64,000 nt of DNA from Duganella zoogloeoides (GTDB taxonomy: Bacteria > Pseudomonadota > Gammaproteobacteria > Burkholderiales > Burkholderiaceae_D), in contig NZ_CP140152.1 of the NCBI RefSeq assembly GCF_034479515.1, forward strand, positions 4,898,001-4,962,000, given 5' to 3'. Positions 37,906 through 46,248 of this stretch are shown piece by piece. The first letter of the stretch is position 1; each line of letters begins with the position of its first letter. The position numbers and the translations under genes are program-made. The notes beneath the pieces are model-generated. The model searched no databases. It had not been told where the DNA came from and saw only the letters and a program-made list of their open reading frames with translations.

Positions 37906-37912
37906 AATAAAA

Positions 37913-37941
37913 AGAATAGTAAAAACAACTGTTTCGTACAA
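37913..37941 (-). promoter_or_regulatory. Promoter of the hipBA operon
   Basis: TTGTAC and TATTCT are 17 bases apart on the minus strand, in a distinctly AT-rich stretch. The predicted start point falls at or next to the hipB ATG at 37905. Confidence 0.5.
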
Positions 37942-38029
37942 GTCTTTGTTAGTTTCCCGAATATTCGATTGTCGCCTGAAGCCAATATACACAAAGAATT
38001 ACATGAAATTTCTATTTTCGTGCAATTCT

Positions 38030-38827
38030 TTATTTACGTGAGTATGAATATGGCTGCCGCGATGGCAGCAACATCACCAGCTTCAGATCATGCCGCTTGG
38101 CCAGATGCATGGTTACCTGCGTCAACGCCAGCTCTCCCATGGCCGGATGCTGGAAGCGGCGCAGGCCGCCGTCGCGGGCGACCACGTCCTGCAAGGTCCA
38201 GAGAGCCTGGAACTCGGCACTGCCTTGCGACAGCTCGGCGATCAGGCCGGCGACGGCGGGCAGGCCCGCGTGCTTGCCGATGTCGGCGCGGAACTCGGCC
38301 ACCAGGCGGCTGGCGCGGTCGTCCCAATCGACGATCAGGCCGCGCGCGGCAGCGCTGCGGAACATGAAGCGCAGCAGGTTCGGACGCAGCGGCGCATCGG
38401 TCTCGACATCGAGCCAGCCACCGAACAGCGCCAGCGCGTCGGCGTTCCAGGCCAGCGCATCCCACTGGCGATCGAGCACATAGGCCGGGGCGTTGATGGC
38501 ATCCACCATCGCCTGCAATGGCTGCGATTCTTCGTGCGTGGCGCTTGCTTGCGGGTCAATTCTATCGGCGAGGCTGAACAGATAACCACGCTCGGCCGCG
38601 CTCAGTTGCAGCACGTCGGCCAGGCGCGCCAGCAGGTTGCTTGACGCGGCCACATCCCTGCCCTGCTCGAGCCAGGTCAGCCAGGTGGGGCTGACGTCGC
38701 ATAGCTGCGCCAGTTCCTCGCGCCGCAGGCCGGGCGTGCGGCGGCGGCCGCCCGCCGGCAAACCTGCGCGGTCAGGCGTGATGCGCTCGCGGTGGGCGCG
38801 GATGAAGTCGCCGAGATTGTGTTGCAT
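38030..38827 (-). CDS. XRE-family transcriptional regulator with MmyB-like ligand domain
   Basis: Regulator of 265 residues. The N-terminal helix-turn-helix includes PGLRREELAQLCDVSPTWLT at about 32-51. From about 105 the MmyB-like ligand-binding domain (PAYVLDRQWDALAWNADALA, then FRADIGKHAG) follows. Relatives respond to small molecules, in some cases fatty acids. It is divergent from a methyltransferase gene with two matching operator-like repeats between them, so it probably controls itself and that gene (inference). Confidence 0.88.
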   Translation of the reverse strand: MQHNLGDFIRAHRERITPDRAGLPAGGRRRTPGLRREELAQLCDVSPTWLTWLEQGRDVAASSNLLARLADVLQLSAAERGYLFSLADRIDPQASATHEESQPLQAMVDAINAPAYVLDRQWDALAWNADALALFGGWLDVETDAPLRPNLLRFMFRSAAARGLIVDWDDRASRLVAEFRADIGKHAGLPAVAGLIAELSQGSAEFQALWTLQDVVARDGGLRRFQHPAMGELALTQVTMHLAKRHDLKLVMLLPSRQPYSYSRK

Positions 38828-38843
38828 GGTAGTTCCTTATACC

Positions 38844-38879
38844 AGGATAAATCCTTGTCTTGTTACAGGATATGAATCC
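38844..38879. promoter_or_regulatory. Paired AGGAT operator-like repeats
   Basis: Two inverted repeats, AGGATAAATCCT at 38844-38855 and AGGATATGAATCC at 38867-38879, start 23 bases apart, about two helical turns. They lie between the divergent XRE/MmyB regulator and methyltransferase genes and are likely regulator-binding sites. Confidence 0.6.
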
Positions 38880-38921
38880 ACCTATTCTGCCCTGACCACC
38901 ACCTTTTTTGGAGAAAATCTC

Positions 38922-39692
38922 ATGCAGCAGCCAGCCCTCGTCGCCCAGCAGTTCGGCAACACTGCCAGCGCCTACCTGACCAGCGCGGTCCACGCGCAAG
39001 GCGCCGACCTGACCGCATTGCGCGACATCGCCGCCGGCTTGACCGGCAGCGCCAAGCGCCCCGTCGTGCTCGATCTCGGCTGCGGCGCCGGCCACGCCAG
39101 CTTCGCGGTGGCGCCGGTGGCCGAGTCGGTCACGGCGTTCGACCTGTCGCCGGAAATGCTGGCCGTGGTGGCCGGCGCCGCGCGCGAACGGGGCTTGGCG
39201 CAGATCGTCACGCAGCAAGGCAACGTGGCCAGCCTGCCGTTTGCCGACGCGTCGTTCTGCATGGTGATGACGCGCTTTTCCGCCCACCACTGGCTCGACG
39301 TGCCGGCGGCCCTGCGCGAAGTCAACCGCGTGCTCAAGCCGGGCGGCGTGTTGGTCGTCATCGACATCACGGCGCCCGAATCGCCGCTGCACGACACCAC
39401 CTTGCAGGCCGTGGAATTGCTGCGCGACGGCTCGCACGTGCGCGACTACCGTACCTCGGAGTGGCTGCGCATGCTCGATGACGCCGGCTTCGCAGGCGAG
39501 CGCGTGAGCGACTGGAAACTGCACATGCAATTCGACGAATGGACCGCGCGCATGCGCACGCCAGCCGAACGCGCGACCGCGATCCGCAGCCTGCTGCGCA
39601 GCGCGCCTGTGGAGACGCGTGACTGTTTCGCGGTGCAGGACGATGGCTCGTTCACCATCGATTCCACCCTGTTCAGGGCGTCATTGCGATGA
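38922..39692 (+). CDS. Class I SAM-dependent methyltransferase
   Basis: Cytosolic methyltransferase of 256 residues, UbiE/type-11 like. The SAM motif VVLDLGCGAGHASFAVAP lies at about 48-65, followed by FDLSPEML, GNVASLPFADASF and the post-II motif VLKPGGVLVVID. Substrate unknown. A Shine-Dalgarno GGAG stands 8 bases before the ATG. It is divergent from the MmyB-type regulator and probably its target, suggesting resistance or modification of a small molecule (inference). Confidence 0.87.
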   Translation: MQQPALVAQQFGNTASAYLTSAVHAQGADLTALRDIAAGLTGSAKRPVVLDLGCGAGHASFAVAPVAESVTAFDLSPEMLAVVAGAARERGLAQIVTQQGNVASLPFADASFCMVMTRFSAHHWLDVPAALREVNRVLKPGGVLVVIDITAPESPLHDTTLQAVELLRDGSHVRDYRTSEWLRMLDDAGFAGERVSDWKLHMQFDEWTARMRTPAERATAIRSLLRSAPVETRDCFAVQDDGSFTIDSTLFRASLR

Positions 39693-39762
39693 GTTGCCAA
39701 TAGTCAATGCCCGTCCTTCGTTTCGCTGGAATCATGGCCTTCCAACGTGAATTGGAGGAAAT

Positions 39763-40218
39763 ATGGATACGTGCCAGCAGTGCGGTTCCGGTATCAATGT
39801 CGTCAAGCCCGCATGCGGGACATGCGGTACGCCTATCCCGCGCGGCGGTGAACAGCAGTCCGCTGCTGACCTGTCGCCAGCGTGGCGCGCCAGGTTTGCA
39901 CTGATCGACAAAGCAGGCGGCCCGTCGCTGCCCGGTGTGAAAACCCTGCCAGTCAGTGAACGCTTCAAGCTGATGAACTGGTGGGCGCTGTTTTTCGGCG
40001 CGTTTTATTACATTGCGAAAGGGATGTGGAGAAAGGCGATCTCCCTGTCGGTAGCGTTATCCATCGCCTTTTTATTATTGGAGTTGTTCATGGCCGCTCT
40101 GGCGATGCCCGATGCTGGCAATGGGATTGCGACCGGCGCAGCAGCCGCTCTTTTCGGCATCCGCGCCAACATCGATTACTACAAAAAAATCGTGCTGCGG
40201 CAAAATGGCTGGTGGTAG
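39763..40218 (+). CDS. DUF2628 membrane protein with N-terminal zinc ribbon
   Basis: Small membrane protein of 151 residues. Residues 1-25 form a zinc ribbon with two CxxC knuckles (CQQC and CGTC). NWWALFFGAFYYIAKGMWRKA is the DUF2628 signature, followed by two hydrophobic segments at about 85-130. Function unknown. GGAGG precedes the ATG. It stands alone within the accessory segment. Confidence 0.8.
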   Translation: MDTCQQCGSGINVVKPACGTCGTPIPRGGEQQSAADLSPAWRARFALIDKAGGPSLPGVKTLPVSERFKLMNWWALFFGAFYYIAKGMWRKAISLSVALSIAFLLLELFMAALAMPDAGNGIATGAAAALFGIRANIDYYKKIVLRQNGWW

Positions 40219-40310
40219 CAAAATTAACGACTACCCGCCCGGAGGTTGATGTCGCCTCAAGCCGCATATTAACGCTCTCGGCAGCACTAACCAAGGCGGC
40301 CCGGCTGCGA

Positions 40311-40316
40311 TATAGT
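40311..40316 (+). promoter_or_regulatory. -10 box adjacent to the nucleotidyltransferase start
   Basis: CGATATAGTTGCGGA contains TATAGT ending 7 bases before the ATG at 40323, which predicts a leaderless transcript. The -35 region (TAACCA, 17 bases upstream) is weak. Confidence 0.35.
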
Positions 40317-40322
40317 TGCGGA

Positions 40323-41111
40323 ATGATTCCAACTGACATCCGTGAAGAAATACTGAACCGCATGCGCCGTGCCGAAGCCGAGCATGGCGTGCGCATCCTG
40401 CTGGCGGTCGAATCCGGCAGCCGTGCCTGGGGCTTTGCCTCGCCCAATAGCGACTACGATGCGCGTTTTATTTATGTCCATCCGCAGGACTGGTACCTGT
40501 CGGTCGGGCTGGAGGAGCAGCGCGACGTGATCGAATATCCGATTGTCGATGATATCGATCTCAACGGTTGGGACTTGCGCAAGGCGCTGCGCCTGTTCGC
40601 GCGTTCCAACCCGGCGTTTGTCGAATGGATACAGTCGCCGATCATCTATGCCGAACACGGTCCGTTTGCTGCGGCGGCGCGCGCGCTGCTGCCGGACGTG
40701 TACTCGGGCGAGACCGGCATTTACCACTACCGCAGTATGGCCAAGACCAATTATCGCGGCTACCTGCAAAGCGAACTGGTGCCGCTGAAAAAATACTTTT
40801 ACGTGCTGCGCCCGTTGCTGGCGGTGCGCTGGCTTGAGCAGTACGGTACAGCTGCGCCGATCGAGTTTGAAAAACTGCTGCACCTGGTCGCCGACCAGCC
40901 GCAACTGCTGGCCGACATCGATGCCTTGTTGGTGCAAAAGCGCGCGGCGCCGGAACTGGGTCTGGCGCCCGCCATTCCCAGCATCAACGCGTTTGTCGAA
41001 AGCGAACTGGCGCGACTGGAATCGATCAAACCAGCGCCGCAACAGCGCGGCGACCTGGTACCGGCGCTGAGCGACGTCTTCCTCGACTGCCTGCATCATG
41101 CCTGGTCGTGA
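40323..41111 (+). CDS. Nucleotidyltransferase, RlaP/YcgL-type (PF10127-like)
   Basis: Protein of 262 residues with a polymerase-beta-type nucleotidyltransferase core. The motif GSRAWGFASPNSDYDARFIY at about 32-51 carries the G-S and D-x-D residues. DLNGWDLRKALRLFARSNPA and EWIQSPIIY follow, as in the predicted nucleotidyltransferases of COG3541. Some relatives occur with RNA ligase repair operons, but no ligase is present here, so this is an orphan. No Shine-Dalgarno sequence; the promoter suggests a leaderless mRNA. A hairpin follows the stop. Confidence 0.82.
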   Translation: MIPTDIREEILNRMRRAEAEHGVRILLAVESGSRAWGFASPNSDYDARFIYVHPQDWYLSVGLEEQRDVIEYPIVDDIDLNGWDLRKALRLFARSNPAFVEWIQSPIIYAEHGPFAAAARALLPDVYSGETGIYHYRSMAKTNYRGYLQSELVPLKKYFYVLRPLLAVRWLEQYGTAAPIEFEKLLHLVADQPQLLADIDALLVQKRAAPELGLAPAIPSINAFVESELARLESIKPAPQQRGDLVPALSDVFLDCLHHAWS

Positions 41112-41115
41112 AACA

Positions 41116-41137
41116 CAAAACGGCGCCTAAGCGCCGT
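41116..41137 (-). terminator. Terminator of the peroxiredoxin gene
   Basis: ACGGCGC, CTAA, GCGCCGT form a perfect 7-bp stem, followed by TTTTG on the minus strand. It lies between the convergent nucleotidyltransferase and peroxiredoxin genes and may act on both. Confidence 0.7.
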
Positions 41138-41163
41138 CTGTCATTGCTGCCAACTGAAGCCGG

Positions 41164-41667
41164 TTACAGCTGGCCCAGCAAGGTCTCCGCGTTCGACACT
41201 TCGAACTTGCCGCCCTGCTCGATGTTCAGCTGGGTAACCTTGCCGTCTTCCACCAGCAGCGAGTAGCGCTGCGAGCGGGTGCCCATGCCGTGCTTGCTGA
41301 AGTCGGCGTCCAGGCCCAGCGCCTTGCTGTAGGCGGCGTTACCGTCGGCCATCATGCGGACGATGCCGGTGGCTTTCTGGTCGCGGCCCCAGGCGCCCAT
41401 CACGAATGCGTCGTTGACCGAGATGCACCAGATTTCATCGACGCCCTTGGCCTTGAATTCTTCCGCGTGCTGCACGTAACCTGGTACGTGCTGTGCCGAG
41501 CAGGTCGGCGTGTAGGCGCCTGGCAGGCCGAAGATGGCGATCTTCTTGCCCTTGACCAGGTCCTGCACGTTGAATACGTTCGGGCCCAGTGCGCAGCCTT
41601 CGGTTTCGGTTTCGATGAATTCGGCCAGGGTGCCTTCCGGCAGTTGATCGCCGATCTTGATGGTCAT
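41164..41667 (-). CDS. Peroxiredoxin, Prx5 type
   Basis: Thiol peroxidase of 167 residues reducing hydrogen peroxide and organic peroxides. The peroxidatic cysteine is in GAYTPTCSAQHVPGY at about residues 44-58. WCISVNDAFVMGAW and TRSQRYSLLVEDG are typical of the Prx5 group. An upstream in-frame extension was rejected because AAGGAG lies 6 bases before the ATG at 41667. It is located between ftsZ and lpxC, as in related bacteria, and flanked by terminators on both sides. Confidence 0.93.
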   Translation of the reverse strand: MTIKIGDQLPEGTLAEFIETETEGCALGPNVFNVQDLVKGKKIAIFGLPGAYTPTCSAQHVPGYVQHAEEFKAKGVDEIWCISVNDAFVMGAWGRDQKATGIVRMMADGNAAYSKALGLDADFSKHGMGTRSQRYSLLVEDGKVTQLNIEQGGKFEVSNAETLLGQL

Positions 41668-41696
41668 GGTGACTCCTTGATATAAATTTGGGAACG

Positions 41697-41724
41697 AAAA
41701 AAAGCCGCGACGCGCGCGGCTTTT
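41697..41724 (-). terminator. Rho-independent terminator at the end of the dcw cluster
   Basis: On the minus strand AAAAGCCGCG and CGCGGCTTTT form a 10-bp stem continuing into a run of seven T. It lies about 70 bases after the ftsZ stop and before the peroxiredoxin gene. Confidence 0.85.
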
Positions 41725-41791
41725 CACGGCTAGCAACAGCCAGTATGCCTGAACCGCCGTGATCGTGCAGGCGACGGTTCAGCAAACCGGA

Positions 41792-43009
41792 TTAGTCGGC
41801 TTGCTTGCGCAGGAAGGCTGGAATGTCATAGGTCTCCATGCCATTCTTTTCCATCGCGCGCACTTGTTCCGAGGCCGACTCGCGGCGCCATACGGCTGGC
41901 GCCTTCATGCCGTCGAAGCCGGCCGCGCCGGAACCCATCACGCCGGTCGCGCCCATCGACACGTTGACCGCCGCGCCGCCCATGCCAGCCGATGGCATCA
42001 TCGGGCTGTTGTGGGTGCCGGTGCGCAGCATTTGCTGCGGTACCAGTTGCACGTGCTTCTTGGTCTTGCCGAGGCCGGTGGCAACCACGGTGACGCGGAT
42101 CTCGTCGCCCATCGAGTCGTCGTAGGCAATACCCTGGGCGATCGACGCATCCGGTGCGGCGAAGGCGCGCACGGCGGCCATGACTTCCTTGATCTCCTTA
42201 CCTTTCAGGCCACGGCTGGCGGTCACATTGACCAGCACGCCACGAGCGCCCGACAGGTCCACGCCGTCAAGCAGCGGCGAGGCCACGGCCTGTTCGGCGG
42301 CGATGCGCGCGCGGTCCACGCCCGAGGCGGTCGCGGTGCCCATCATGGCCTTGCCCTGCTCGCCCATGATGGTCTTGACGTCGTTGAAGTCGACGTTGAT
42401 GTGGCCCGGCACGTTGATGATCTCGGCGATACCGGCCACCGCGTTGTTCAGGACATCGTCGGCGTGCTGCAGCCATTCGATCAGCGATTCGTCTTCGTAG
42501 ATCTCTTCAAGTTTCTCGTTGAGGATCACGATCAGCGAGTCGACGTTGGCCGACAGCTGCTCCAGGCCTTCGTCGGCGATGTCCATGCACTTCTGGCCTT
42601 CGTGCGAAAACGGCTTGGAGACCACGGCAACGGTCAGCGCGCCCAGCGACTTGGCCACTTCGGCCACGATCGGTGCGGCGCCGGTGCCGGTACCGCCGCC
42701 CATGCCGGCGGCGATGAAGACCATGTGCGCGCCGCGCAGCGCGTCTTCGATGCGCGCGCGCGAATCTTCGGCCAGCTTGCGGCCGACTTCCGGCTTCATG
42801 CCGGCGCCCAGGCCGGTCTCGCCGATCTGGATGATGTTGTCCGCGCGCGAGGTAGCCAGCGCCTGCGCATCGGTATTGGCGGCGATGAACTCCACGCCGG
42901 ACATGCCCTTGTTGATCATGTGTTGAACCGCATTGCCACCTGCTCCGCCGACACCGACCACCTTGATGACGGTGCCCAAAGCTGCGTTATCGACCATATC
43001 GAACTCCAT
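41792..43009 (-). CDS. ftsZ: Cell division protein FtsZ
   Basis: Tubulin-like GTPase of 405 residues forming the division ring. The GTP-binding signature GGGTGTGAAP lies at about 107-116, and GVGGAGGNAV and NTDAQAL are at the N terminus. The synergy loop has VDFNDVKTIM. A variable Gly/Met-rich linker precedes the C-terminal peptide YDIPAFLRKQAD, which binds FtsA, ZipA or ZapD. GGGAG precedes the ATG at 43009, so the upstream extension is rejected. Last gene of the dcw cluster; a 178-base gap after ftsA may hold its own promoter. Confidence 0.98.
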   Translation of the reverse strand: MEFDMVDNAALGTVIKVVGVGGAGGNAVQHMINKGMSGVEFIAANTDAQALATSRADNIIQIGETGLGAGMKPEVGRKLAEDSRARIEDALRGAHMVFIAAGMGGGTGTGAAPIVAEVAKSLGALTVAVVSKPFSHEGQKCMDIADEGLEQLSANVDSLIVILNEKLEEIYEDESLIEWLQHADDVLNNAVAGIAEIINVPGHINVDFNDVKTIMGEQGKAMMGTATASGVDRARIAAEQAVASPLLDGVDLSGARGVLVNVTASRGLKGKEIKEVMAAVRAFAAPDASIAQGIAYDDSMGDEIRVTVVATGLGKTKKHVQLVPQQMLRTGTHNSPMMPSAGMGGAAVNVSMGATGVMGSGAAGFDGMKAPAVWRRESASEQVRAMEKNGMETYDIPAFLRKQAD

Positions 43010-43187
43010 GATGTGCTCCCTATCAGTTTGCCGTTTCCAAGCGCCAGTCCTCATAGTAATAGGAGAACTGGAGATTGAAAACTGCGGATTAATTTAAATA
43101 ATTTAGATGCTTACGTTTTCGTTCAGTTTTGTTCAACTGCATACTGCGTTCGTTCTGCTTTGTGCTGCATATCCTGTACTGCCCTGC

Positions 43188-44420
43188 TTAAAAGTTCCCG
43201 AGGAACCATTCCTTCATGCGCTGCCATACCGCCTTCACCGAACCATCCTGGCGCGTGACGATGTGTCCGCGCAGGTACTGCTTTTTCGCTTCCAGCAGCA
43301 GGCCCAGCACCGTCGCGTAGCGCGGGCTGCGCACCACGTCGGCCAGCTGGCCCCGGTAGTCGGGCGTACCCAGGCGCGCCGGGCGCAGGAAGATGTCTTC
43401 CGCCATCTCCACCATGCCCGGCATGATGGCCGTGCCGCCGGTGAGGACGATGCCCGACGACAGCACGCCTTCGTAACCCGACTCGCGCACCACCTGGTGC
43501 ACCATCGCGAACAGCTCTTCCACGCGCGGCTCGATCACGGCCGCCAGCGCCTGGCGCGACAGCGTGCGCGGACCACGGTCGCCCAGCCCCGGCACCTCCA
43601 GCGTTTCGCCCGGATCGGCCAGCACCTGCTTGGCCACGCCGAAGCGGATCTTGATCTCCTCCGCTTCCGCCGTGGGCGTACGCAGCGCCATGGCGATGTC
43701 GTTGGTGATCTGGTCGCCTGCGATCGGGATCACCGCCGTGTGGCGGATCGCGCCGTCGGAGAACACCGCCACGTCGGTGGTGCCGCCGCCGATGTCGATC
43801 AGAACCACGCCCAGTTCTTTTTCATCGGTGGTCAGCACCGCGTCGGCCGAGGCCATCGGTTGCAAGATCAGGTCCGAAACTTCCAGCCCGCAACGACGCA
43901 CGCACTTGACGATGTTTTGCACCGCAGACACGGCGCCGGTCACGATATGGACTTTGACTTCGAGACGGATGCCGCTCATGCCGATCGGCTCGCGCACATC
44001 TTCCTGGCTGTCGACAATGAACTCCTGCGGCACGGTGTGCAGCAATTGCTGATCAGTCGGAATGTTAACCGCCTTTGCCGTTTCAATGACGCGCGCTACG
44101 TCGGTAGCGGTCACTTCCTTTTCCTTGATGGCCACCATGCCGCTCGAATTGAAGCTGCGGATATGACTGCCAGCAATACCTGCGTACACATTGCGGATCT
44201 TGCAGTCGGCCATGAGCTCGGCTTCTTCCAGTGCGCGCTGGATCGATTCGACGGTCGCTTCGATGTTGACCACCACGCCTTTTTTCAGGCCCTTCGATTC
44301 GTGCTGGCCCAGCCCGATCACTTCGTGGCGTCCATCCCCCATCACCTCCGCCACCACGGCCACCACCTTGGAGGTGCCGATGTCGAGACCGACGATCAGG
44401 TTTTTCGCGTCTTTTGTCAT
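43188..44420 (-). CDS. ftsA: Cell division protein FtsA
   Basis: Actin-like protein of 410 residues that ties FtsZ to the membrane. The N-terminal LIVGLDIGTSKVVAVVAEV is the phosphate-1 motif. VVLIDIGGGTTDVAVF is phosphate 2, and GIVLTGGTAIMPGM the adenosine motif. The C-terminal amphipathic helix VWQRMKEWFLGNF provides membrane attachment. Follows ftsQ by 34 bases. Confidence 0.98.
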   Translation of the reverse strand: MTKDAKNLIVGLDIGTSKVVAVVAEVMGDGRHEVIGLGQHESKGLKKGVVVNIEATVESIQRALEEAELMADCKIRNVYAGIAGSHIRSFNSSGMVAIKEKEVTATDVARVIETAKAVNIPTDQQLLHTVPQEFIVDSQEDVREPIGMSGIRLEVKVHIVTGAVSAVQNIVKCVRRCGLEVSDLILQPMASADAVLTTDEKELGVVLIDIGGGTTDVAVFSDGAIRHTAVIPIAGDQITNDIAMALRTPTAEAEEIKIRFGVAKQVLADPGETLEVPGLGDRGPRTLSRQALAAVIEPRVEELFAMVHQVVRESGYEGVLSSGIVLTGGTAIMPGMVEMAEDIFLRPARLGTPDYRGQLADVVRSPRYATVLGLLLEAKKQYLRGHIVTRQDGSVKAVWQRMKEWFLGNF

Positions 44421-44454
44421 GTTGCCTGCTCTGTTCTACTTAATGTTGTGGTGG

Positions 44455-45279
44455 TTATCGTGTTGCCGGCGATGGCTTTTGCGCACCGCCCGTGGTCTTC
44501 TTCATCGCCTGCTTTTTCGGCCAGGCGCCGTCCTTCGGTATCTTCAATCCCCTGGCGCTCAGCGCCAGGCCGTTCTGGTAACGCATATCGATGGTCTCGA
44601 TTTCCGGCAGGTGCTCCACCAGTTGCGGGTAGATGCCCAGCAGACGCTCCACGCGTTCCTTCAACGTGGTACTGGTCTGCTCGCGGCCCAGCGCCACGCT
44701 CGTGCCGTTGTCAAGCCTGACGGTCCACGCATAGCGCGAGGACAGCGACAGCGCTGCCGGCACCAGTTGCAGCGGCGCGAACCAGGTCCGCAGTTCGGCG
44801 TAACGCGCCAGCACTTCCTTCTCGCTGCCATCGGGGCCGTCGAATTCCGGCAACTCGTGATCCTCTTCCGCCTCGGCCAGGTTGGCGGTAAATACATCGC
44901 CCTTGGTCGAAAGCAGGCGGCCGTCCTCGCCCCACGTGCCCAGCGCCTCGTGCTCTTCCAGCGTGACGATCAGCTGGTCGGGCCACTCGCGGCGCACCGT
45001 TGCGCGGCGTACCCACGGCACCGCCTCGAACACCTGGCGCACCGCGTCGAGGTTGGTGGTGAAGAAGTTGCCCTTCAGGCGCCACAGCGCGCTGTTACGC
45101 AAGGTCAGCTGGTTCACGTGGCGCAGGCCGTCCTGGTCCATGCTCTCGATGCGAATCGTGCGCAGGTCGAACATCGGACGCTGCGCCACCCACCACACGC
45201 CGGCGCCGATGCATGCCAGCAACGCGGCTGCGAACAGCGCGCTGGCGGTAGCATTCAAGGCTTTAGCGTCTTGCCACAT
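44455..45279 (-). CDS. ftsQ: Cell division protein FtsQ
   Basis: Bitopic inner membrane divisome protein of 274 residues. One membrane helix at about 13-32 (ASALFAAALLACIGAGVWW) is followed by a periplasmic POTRA domain (FDLRTIRIES to about 110) and the FtsQ beta domain. It links FtsB/FtsL to the early ring. An acidic stretch EAEEDHELPEFDGPDGSEKE near 136-155 and a basic Lys/Thr-rich C-terminal tail are lineage-type additions. It begins 7 bases after ddl. Confidence 0.95.
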   Translation of the reverse strand: MWQDAKALNATASALFAAALLACIGAGVWWVAQRPMFDLRTIRIESMDQDGLRHVNQLTLRNSALWRLKGNFFTTNLDAVRQVFEAVPWVRRATVRREWPDQLIVTLEEHEALGTWGEDGRLLSTKGDVFTANLAEAEEDHELPEFDGPDGSEKEVLARYAELRTWFAPLQLVPAALSLSSRYAWTVRLDNGTSVALGREQTSTTLKERVERLLGIYPQLVEHLPEIETIDMRYQNGLALSARGLKIPKDGAWPKKQAMKKTTGGAQKPSPATR

Positions 45280-45286
45280 CGTGCGT

Positions 45287-46246
45287 TCAACCCTTCATTT
45301 TCAAACGGGCCGTGCGCAGGATCGCCACGCACAGGTCTTCGTAGCTCATGCCTTCGGCCCGCGCCGCCATCGGCACCAGCGAGTGGCCGGTCATGCCGGG
45401 CGAGGTGTTCACCTCGAGCAGGAACGGTTTCTGGTCGCGCTCGCGCAGCAGCACGTCTACCCGGCCCCAGCCCTCGCAGCCGATGTTGCGGTAAGCCGCT
45501 ACCGCGATGCGCTGCATCTCGGCGGTCAGTTCCGCCGGCAGCACGGCCGGGCAGATGTACTGGGTGTCGTCGCTGAAGTACTTGTTCTGGTAGTCGTAGT
45601 TGCCGGCTGGCGCGACGATTTCCACGATCGGCAGCGCGCGGGCATCCACGCCAGAGCCAAGCACCGCCACCGTGAACTCGCGGCCGGTGACGAATTCCTC
45701 GGCCAGCACGGCATCGTCGATGGCGGCGGCGATATCGCACGCGGCCTTGAAGTCGGCTGCCAGCTCCACCTTGGTGATGCCGATGGTCGAGCCTTCGTGC
45801 GGCGGCTTGACGATCAGCGGCAGGCCCAGGTCGGCACTGACGGCATCGAGGTCGGAGGCGGCGTCGATCACCGCGTAGCGCGGCGTGGGCAGGCCGGCGG
45901 CCAGCCACAGGATCTTGGTGGTGATCTTGTCCATCGCCACGGCGCTGGCCATCACGCCGCTGCCCGTGTACGGAATGCGCAGCAGTTCCAGCGCGCCCTG
46001 CAAGCTGCCGTCTTCGCCGTAGCGGCCGTGCAGCGCGATGAACACGCGGTCGAATTGTTGCTCGGCCAGTTCGGCCAGCGTGCGCTCGCCGGTGTCGAAG
46101 CCGTGGGCGTCAACGCCCTTGCTTTGCAGCGCTTTCAGTACGCCGGCGCCGGACATCAGCGACACTTCGCGCTCGGCCGAACGGCCGCCGAACAGCACGC
46201 CCACCTTGCCCAGCGCCTTGATATCTTCAGTAGAGATGATGCTCAT
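45287..46246 (-). CDS. ddlB: D-alanine--D-alanine ligase
   Basis: Cytosolic ATP-grasp enzyme of 319 residues joining two D-alanines for peptidoglycan. [18 protein letters not shown] is the N-terminal signature, [10 protein letters not shown] and PYTGSGV follow, and the metal/ATP site has [10 protein letters not shown] and [11 protein letters not shown]. It lies between murC and ftsQ, the standard dcw position, which favours the ddlB name. Confidence 0.96.
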   Translation of the reverse strand: MSIISTEDIKALGKVGVLFGGRSAEREVSLMSGAGVLKALQSKGVDAHGFDTGERTLAELAEQQFDRVFIALHGRYGEDGSLQGALELLRIPYTGSGVMASAVAMDKITTKILWLAAGLPTPRYAVIDAASDLDAVSADLGLPLIVKPPHEGSTIGITKVELAADFKAACDIAAAIDDAVLAEEFVTGREFTVAVLGSGVDARALPIVEIVAPAGNYDYQNKYFSDDTQYICPAVLPAELTAEMQRIAVAAYRNIGCEGWGRVDVLLRERDQKPFLLEVNTSPGMTGHSLVPMAARAEGMSYEDLCVAILRTARLKMKG

Positions 46247-46248
46247 GG

